Shown piece after piece: positions 4,381-7,977 of a stretch of 7,977 nt of DNA (its first letter is position 1; every line of letters starts with the position of its first letter). A program made the position numbers and the translations under genes. The DNA lies in assembly GCA_012519365.1 (NCBI GenBank), contig JAAYQH010000192.1:1-7977 (forward strand). Direction: 5' to 3'. The DNA is from Planctomycetota bacterium. GTDB lineage: Bacteria; Planctomycetota; Phycisphaerae; Sedimentisphaerales; Anaerohalosphaeraceae. Below the pieces are notes generated by a model. It had not been told where the DNA came from, searched no databases, and saw only the letters and a list, made by a program, of their open reading frames with translations.

Positions 4381-5337
4381 ATGGGAACGAACACAAAATG
4401 GTATCGCTTGCGATGGCGGGTGGTGATCTTGGCCGCGGTGATGGTTGTCTTATCCTGCGGCTATGTGGCGTGGCGGTTTTACAATGCAGTGCGTGTGCGG
4501 CCGATGGGCGATGGACCGGCCGGGCCGCCGATTGCCTCTGAGCCGTTTGAACACAAATGGCACGACGGGCCGGTGGTGTTGATTGGCCTGGGCGACAGTA
4601 TCACCCGCGGGCTGGGTGCGGCTAAAGAACACACCTATTTTGAACTGCTCCTGAAAAACGACGACGCCGTTTATCCCGATATGGCCGGACGGGAACTAAG
4701 CCGAGTATTCGACGTGCGGGAAGTGCGCAACTATGCCCAGGACTACACCACATCGCTGGACCATATCGATCGGCAGCTGGCTAAGATTCCGACATATGAA
4801 CCCTCGGTACGCGGGATTATTGTACTGACCAGCGGAGGCAATGATCTGATTCATGATTACGGACGGTCAGCACCGCGGGACGGCGCGATGTATGGGTGTA
4901 CTTATAAGCAGGCGACCGTGTGGTGCGAGAATCTCAAAGAACGGCTCGAGACGCTGCTGCTTGGACTGATGGAAAAATTCCCCGGCGGATGCGACATTTT
5001 TTTGGCCAATATCTATGACCCGACCGACGGTGTGGGCGATCCGCAGACAGTGGGGCTGCCGCGATGGCGCGATTGTGTAAAGGTGCTGGCGCTGGCCAAC
5101 TGCAAGATTTCCGAACTCTGCAAGACCTATCCAAACGTACATTTGATCGATATTCATTCGGAATTTCTCGGTCATGGGATTCACTGCGACGAACTGTGGC
5201 GCAGGCATTACCGCAAAGACGACCCGCACTTTTGGTTCTACTACAACCTTGAAGACCCCAATCGGCGGGGATTCGATGCAATACGACGGCTCTACTTGCA
5301 GTCAATGATTCACGTGTTTTGGGAACAGCAGCGGTGA
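4381..5337 (+). CDS. SGNH/GDSL-type hydrolase with N-terminal signal anchor or lipobox
   Basis: ATG 4381 has a textbook site (AAAGGAG, six bases upstream); an in-frame TTG at 4348 does not. The 318-residue product begins with a basic n-region, then a hydrophobic run (about 14-33) containing V-L-S-C (Cys26), compatible with a lipoprotein signal or an uncleaved anchor, so the enzyme probably faces the periplasm. The SGNH fold is shown by block I G-L-G-D-S-I-T-R-G (nucleophile Ser73) and block III S-G-G-N-D (Asn154, oxyanion hole). Family members cleave ester bonds on lipids, acylated sugars or cell-wall material; the substrate is unknown. Block V is odd: the usual D-x-x-H-P-N appears as N-L-E-D-P-N-R-R-G (289-297), so the catalytic His is not at its normal place. 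His283 in D-P-H-F-W is the nearest candidate. The Lnt-like gene follows 45 bases later. Confidence 0.85.
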   Translation: MGTNTKWYRLRWRVVILAAVMVVLSCGYVAWRFYNAVRVRPMGDGPAGPPIASEPFEHKWHDGPVVLIGLGDSITRGLGAAKEHTYFELLLKNDDAVYPDMAGRELSRVFDVREVRNYAQDYTTSLDHIDRQLAKIPTYEPSVRGIIVLTSGGNDLIHDYGRSAPRDGAMYGCTYKQATVWCENLKERLETLLLGLMEKFPGGCDIFLANIYDPTDGVGDPQTVGLPRWRDCVKVLALANCKISELCKTYPNVHLIDIHSEFLGHGIHCDELWRRHYRKDDPHFWFYYNLEDPNRRGFDAIRRLYLQSMIHVFWEQQR

Positions 5338-5382
5338 TGAGCCGTTGGATACAATCAAGAGGGACACGAAAGGGGCGATACG

Positions 5383-6813
5383 ATGAGAACGACGTGGTGC
5401 TATCGGATGGCCGGAGTGGTGGGGGGATTGATGCTGGCAGCGGGCCAATTTTGGGGCCCGGCCTGTCTCCTGCAAGCGGCGGCATTGATACCGCTGCTGT
5501 GGCTGACCCTTCACCACAAACACGCCGGTAACGCCGCCATGGCAGGTCTGTATATGGGCATTTTTTATACCCTCCCGCAAATGGTCTATCTGCGGATGCC
5601 GGTTACAGTCACTGTCGTTTTGCTGGTGTGGATCTGTCTGCTGTTGACAGGTCTGTGTACAGCGACGGCGTTCTTTCTGCGAAAAGACGGTCTCTGTCAG
5701 GCTCTCGCAGTCGGAGCCGTTTGGTTGGTGCTGGATGTGCTCAATGTCTCGGTGGTTCCCGTCTGGGGGCTGGCTCAATCTTTTGCCCGAAGCTGGACGG
5801 CCTACCCGGCGGCCATCGGCTTTATCGAGTGGACCGGCATCTGCGGCGTGGTCTTTGTCCTCGGAGCAACGCAGGCGTTGCTGGTCACAGCAATCCGCAG
5901 ACCTGCCCAGCGACGCAACGCTTGGGCGGCATTGGCGATTCTGATGGCCTTAATACTTACGGCCGATGCGGCGGTTTGGCGACGAAGACCAATCGGAACA
6001 ATTCGCCTGGCCGCGTCCGGCTGGCCTTTTGACGACCGAGACTGCCATATCGATCCACACCGGCCCGATGGATTCGAAACATTGTTTGCCGCCCCGGCGC
6101 GACAGGCTGCCGCGGCGGGCGCGGAACTGTTCACGACCGGCGAAATGGGCTTTTATATCGCCGACCACGAACGGGCAATGTGGATGCAGCGATTCGCAAA
6201 CATTGCACAACAAACGGGGATGTGGCTGGTTGTTGGGTACTGGAATATCTCCGCCGACGAAAATCGCTTGTTTTTTATGTCGCCCCAAGGCCAAATCGTT
6301 CACGAATACACCAAGACATATCTGACGCCGTACGAGCCGGGCAAAAAAGGAACGGGCGATTTGAAAACCATCCAAATCCGCGGCTATAACATCGGGGCGA
6401 TGATCTGCCAGGACGACAATTTCACCTCGCTGACTCGTCGCTATGGCTGTCTCAAGGCCGACATTGTGCTCTGCCCGACGGCGGACTGGCACACCATCCG
6501 CATCGCACATCTGCAGGCGGTTCGGGCACGGGCGATCGAAGGGCGGTACGGCATTGTTCGCGGAGCAGTCAACGGCATCTCGGCCGCAATCAGCCCCACC
6601 GGCCAGTTCCTTGCATACCATGACCATCACTGCCGCGGCCCCGGCTGGTTCGTCGCCGATGTCCCCATACACAAAGGCATCACTCCCTTTGCTCGTACCG
6701 GCTTCGGACCGACATTGGCCGTCGCAGTGGTCCTCCTGCTGTCGGGCATTAAAAACGCCATAAAAACCAGCCTTCCCTGTGAGCCGATCGCCCCGCCTTT
6801 GCCGCCATCCTAA
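5383..6813 (+). CDS. Apolipoprotein N-acyltransferase-like membrane protein (divergent Lnt)
   Basis: This 476-residue protein has Lnt architecture: about seven N-terminal membrane segments (roughly 9-26, 27-43, 50-66, 73-98, 104-130, 152-172, 178-198), a nitrilase-fold carbon-nitrogen hydrolase domain (about 205-430) and a C-terminal membrane helix (439-456). The Glu-Lys-Cys triad is recognisable: Glu254 in T-T-G-E-M-G, Lys311 in Y-T-K-T-Y-L-T-P-Y-E-P-G, Cys342 in M-I-C-Q-D-D-N-F. Known Lnt enzymes add the third acyl chain to the N-terminal Cys of lipoproteins in the inner membrane. This copy departs from them: the W-P-E motif is T-G-E, and the Tyr-Glu after the catalytic Cys is Gln-Asp, so it may be a paralogue with another acceptor. 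AAGGGG seven bases before ATG 5383 supports the start. It is probably co-transcribed with the SGNH gene. Confidence 0.85.
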   Translation: MRTTWCYRMAGVVGGLMLAAGQFWGPACLLQAAALIPLLWLTLHHKHAGNAAMAGLYMGIFYTLPQMVYLRMPVTVTVVLLVWICLLLTGLCTATAFFLRKDGLCQALAVGAVWLVLDVLNVSVVPVWGLAQSFARSWTAYPAAIGFIEWTGICGVVFVLGATQALLVTAIRRPAQRRNAWAALAILMALILTADAAVWRRRPIGTIRLAASGWPFDDRDCHIDPHRPDGFETLFAAPARQAAAAGAELFTTGEMGFYIADHERAMWMQRFANIAQQTGMWLVVGYWNISADENRLFFMSPQGQIVHEYTKTYLTPYEPGKKGTGDLKTIQIRGYNIGAMICQDDNFTSLTRRYGCLKADIVLCPTADWHTIRIAHLQAVRARAIEGRYGIVRGAVNGISAAISPTGQFLAYHDHHCRGPGWFVADVPIHKGITPFARTGFGPTLAVAVVLLLSGIKNAIKTSLPCEPIAPPLPPS

Positions 6814-7123
6814 CCGTCAATCTTGCCCTCATTGCCGCCATTTCGAACCCTCCAACGAAGTGAAGAGGTGAGGAACCCGCCCTTTGAACTTAATCACCGC
6901 TAAATAGTCAAGAAATCCCTTCTGCCTGCGGACGTACAGGCGATTGGATTGCTTCTTTACACTTGCCTTCGCCAAGTCAAGAAAACACATCCAGAAAGTA
7001 CTGTATAAATCGCAGCCAGTCAGTCAGCTAAGGATAGGTAAACCCACCTTCGCGGCCATTTTTCCGCGGCGTCGATCGAAGGGTTCAGGGCGGCTTGTCG
7101 GGTCGTGGCAGGACGGCTTACGG
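6814..7123. other. Intergenic region before mutS
   Basis: I see no convincing gene. The stretch holds a GCCTG / CAGGC hairpin (6923-6927 and 6936-6940), a direct repeat AGTCAAGAAA (6906-6915 and 6975-6984), a short CAGT run (7016-7027) and the nested inverted repeat at 7047-7082. There is no clear T-rich terminator for the Lnt-like gene. An open frame at 6944-7150 has no ribosome site or recognisable motif. Confidence 0.5.
7047..7082. repeat. Nested inverted repeat upstream of mutS
   Basis: Outer arms CCTTCG (7047-7052) and CGAAGG (7077-7082) enclose a second pairing CGCGG / CCGCG around an ATTTTT-containing loop. It lies about 40 bases before the mutS -35 box. It could be a terminator for read-through from the upstream operon or a protein-binding site, but it has no trailing T-run. 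Confidence 0.4.
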
Positions 7124-7151
7124 TTGAAAAACCATCCGGTTGCGGTATAAT
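7124..7151 (+). promoter_or_regulatory. mutS promoter
   Basis: TTGAAA (7124-7129), a 16-base spacer and a perfect TATAAT (7146-7151). Only eight bases separate the -10 box from the mutS ATG, so transcription should start at or within a base or two of the start codon. Confidence 0.85.
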
Positions 7152-7159
7152 CGCCGGCT

Positions 7160-7977
7160 ATGGCAAAAACGGCTGACAACCTGACGCCGGCGATGAAGCA
7201 GTTTCACCGGTTCAAACAGAAATACCCGGACGCGGTGTTGTTTTTTCGCATGGGCGATTTCTACGAGACGTTTTACGAGGATGCGCAGCTCTGCTCTCGC
7301 GTGCTGGGCCTTGCGCTGACCAGCCGCAACAAAAACAGTGACAACCCCATCCCGCTGGCCGGACTGCCCTATCACGCGGTGGATGGTTACCTCAAGAAGA
7401 TGCTGCAGGCCGGCTACAAAGTCGCCATCTGCGAGCAGGTCGAGGATCCCAAACAGGCCAAAGGCGTCGTCCGGCGCGACGTGGTGCGAGTGGTCACGCC
7501 GGGCACACTGACCGACGACATCCTGCTGGCCGCTCGGGAGGACAATTTTCTGGCCGCAGTCAGTCTGGGACGCAAAAACGCGGCCCTGGCGTGGGTGGAC
7601 ATTTCAACAGGACATTTTTTTGTGCAGGAACTGCCCGAATCGGAAATAGTCGATGAATTACTGCGGCTTTCGCCGAGGGAGGTCCTGCTGGCCGAGTGCC
7701 GCGGGGAGTTGTTCGAGGCCGAACAAAAAAAACTGGCCGCCTCGATTCGCCAACTGACCGGTGCGGCCATCACCGAACGGCCCGGCTGGTACTTTGACCT
7801 GTTTACTGCCCGCGAAAAACTGCTCAAACACTTCGGCACACAGACGCTGGAAGGATTCGGCATCGGCCGGGAATTTGAAGGCATACGCGCGGCCGGGGCG
7901 ATTCTTGAATATCTGGACGAAACGCAAAAAACCGCCCTGAACCACATCACGTCGATTCGGCTGGTACAGCCAAGCCG
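7160..7977 (+). CDS. mutS: DNA mismatch repair protein MutS, N-terminal part (partial)
   Basis: The frame from ATG 7160 is open to the window end, giving 272 residues of a protein usually about 850-900 long. It begins with the mismatch-binding domain: T-P-A-M-K-Q-F (9-15), P-D-A-V-L-F-F-R-M-G-D-F-Y-E (23-36) with the mismatch-wedge Phe34-x-Glu36, then L-A-G-L-P-Y-H-A-V-D-G-Y-L and Y-K-V-A-I-C-E-Q-V-E-D-P-K. The V-V-R-V-V-T-P-G-T-L segment leads into the connector domain (A-W-V-D-I-S-T-G-H-F). The clamp and ATPase domains lie outside the window. MutS dimers recognise mismatches and recruit MutL. The start is certain: an in-frame TAA at 7148-7150 lies three codons before it, and the family begins just here. 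There is no Shine-Dalgarno sequence; with the -10 box ending at 7151 the mRNA is probably leaderless. Confidence 0.97.
   Translation, partial: MAKTADNLTPAMKQFHRFKQKYPDAVLFFRMGDFYETFYEDAQLCSRVLGLALTSRNKNSDNPIPLAGLPYHAVDGYLKKMLQAGYKVAICEQVEDPKQAKGVVRRDVVRVVTPGTLTDDILLAAREDNFLAAVSLGRKNAALAWVDISTGHFFVQELPESEIVDELLRLSPREVLLAECRGELFEAEQKKLAASIRQLTGAAITERPGWYFDLFTAREKLLKHFGTQTLEGFGIGREFEGIRAAGAILEYLDETQKTALNHITSIRLVQPS

Noticed and set aside
5950..6672. 240-residue minus-strand open frame opposite the Lnt-like gene
   Set aside because: Antisense shadow of the nitrilase domain, whose triad residues are in the plus frame.
7414..7950. 178-residue Ser/Arg-rich minus-strand open frame
   Set aside because: Antisense shadow of mutS, whose plus-strand frame is strongly conserved.

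Overview
The window looks like chromosomal DNA from a GC-moderate, probably Gram-negative bacterium. My best guess is a planctomycete-like (Phycisphaerae-type) anaerobe. This rests on an OBG/DRG-type GTPase with a TGS domain, a Cys-rich DUF6485 protein, a membrane-fused spermidine synthase and an Lnt-like acyltransferase lying together. It is an inference from gene content, not a phylogenetic result. I saw no rRNA, tRNA, CRISPR, transposase or phage gene.

Layout. (1) 1-753, minus strand: membrane half of a fused spermidine-synthase-like protein, cut by the window edge. (2) 754-1567: an 814-base stretch without a large gene. It holds a compact GC-rich block with hairpins (about 785-1010), then a small self-contained unit. 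That unit has a -10-like box overlapped by a BlaI/MecI-like palindrome, a UUCG-capped hairpin, a 31-codon ORF with a good ribosome site that ends in Cys, and a strong intrinsic terminator, followed by a strong promoter for the next gene. (3) 1568-2560: TGS-domain GTPase. (4) 2691-3682: DUF6485 protein and a TauE/SafE (TSUP) membrane transporter, probably co-transcribed. (5) 3778-4239: MarR-family regulator behind a near-consensus promoter with a palindrome at its -10 box. (6) 4381-6813: SGNH/GDSL hydrolase with an N-terminal signal or lipobox, followed 45 bases later by an apolipoprotein N-acyltransferase-like protein; the pair looks like an operon. (7) 6814-7159: intergenic, with a nested inverted repeat and a consensus promoter placed so close to mutS that its mRNA is probably leaderless. 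(8) 7160-7977: the first 272 codons of mutS.

How the genes may work together. The most interesting functional unit is marR - SGNH hydrolase - Lnt-like. A possible surface lipoprotein with acyl-hydrolase fold sits next to a divergent lipoprotein-acyltransferase-like enzyme, downstream of a MarR regulator. The bases just after the transporter and just after marR start with the same 10-mer and then a T-run, which suggests a shared regulatory or processing element. Both enzymes have departures from textbook active-site motifs. The other genes (GTPase, transporter pair, mutS) look like ordinary housekeeping or accessory genes with their own promoters.
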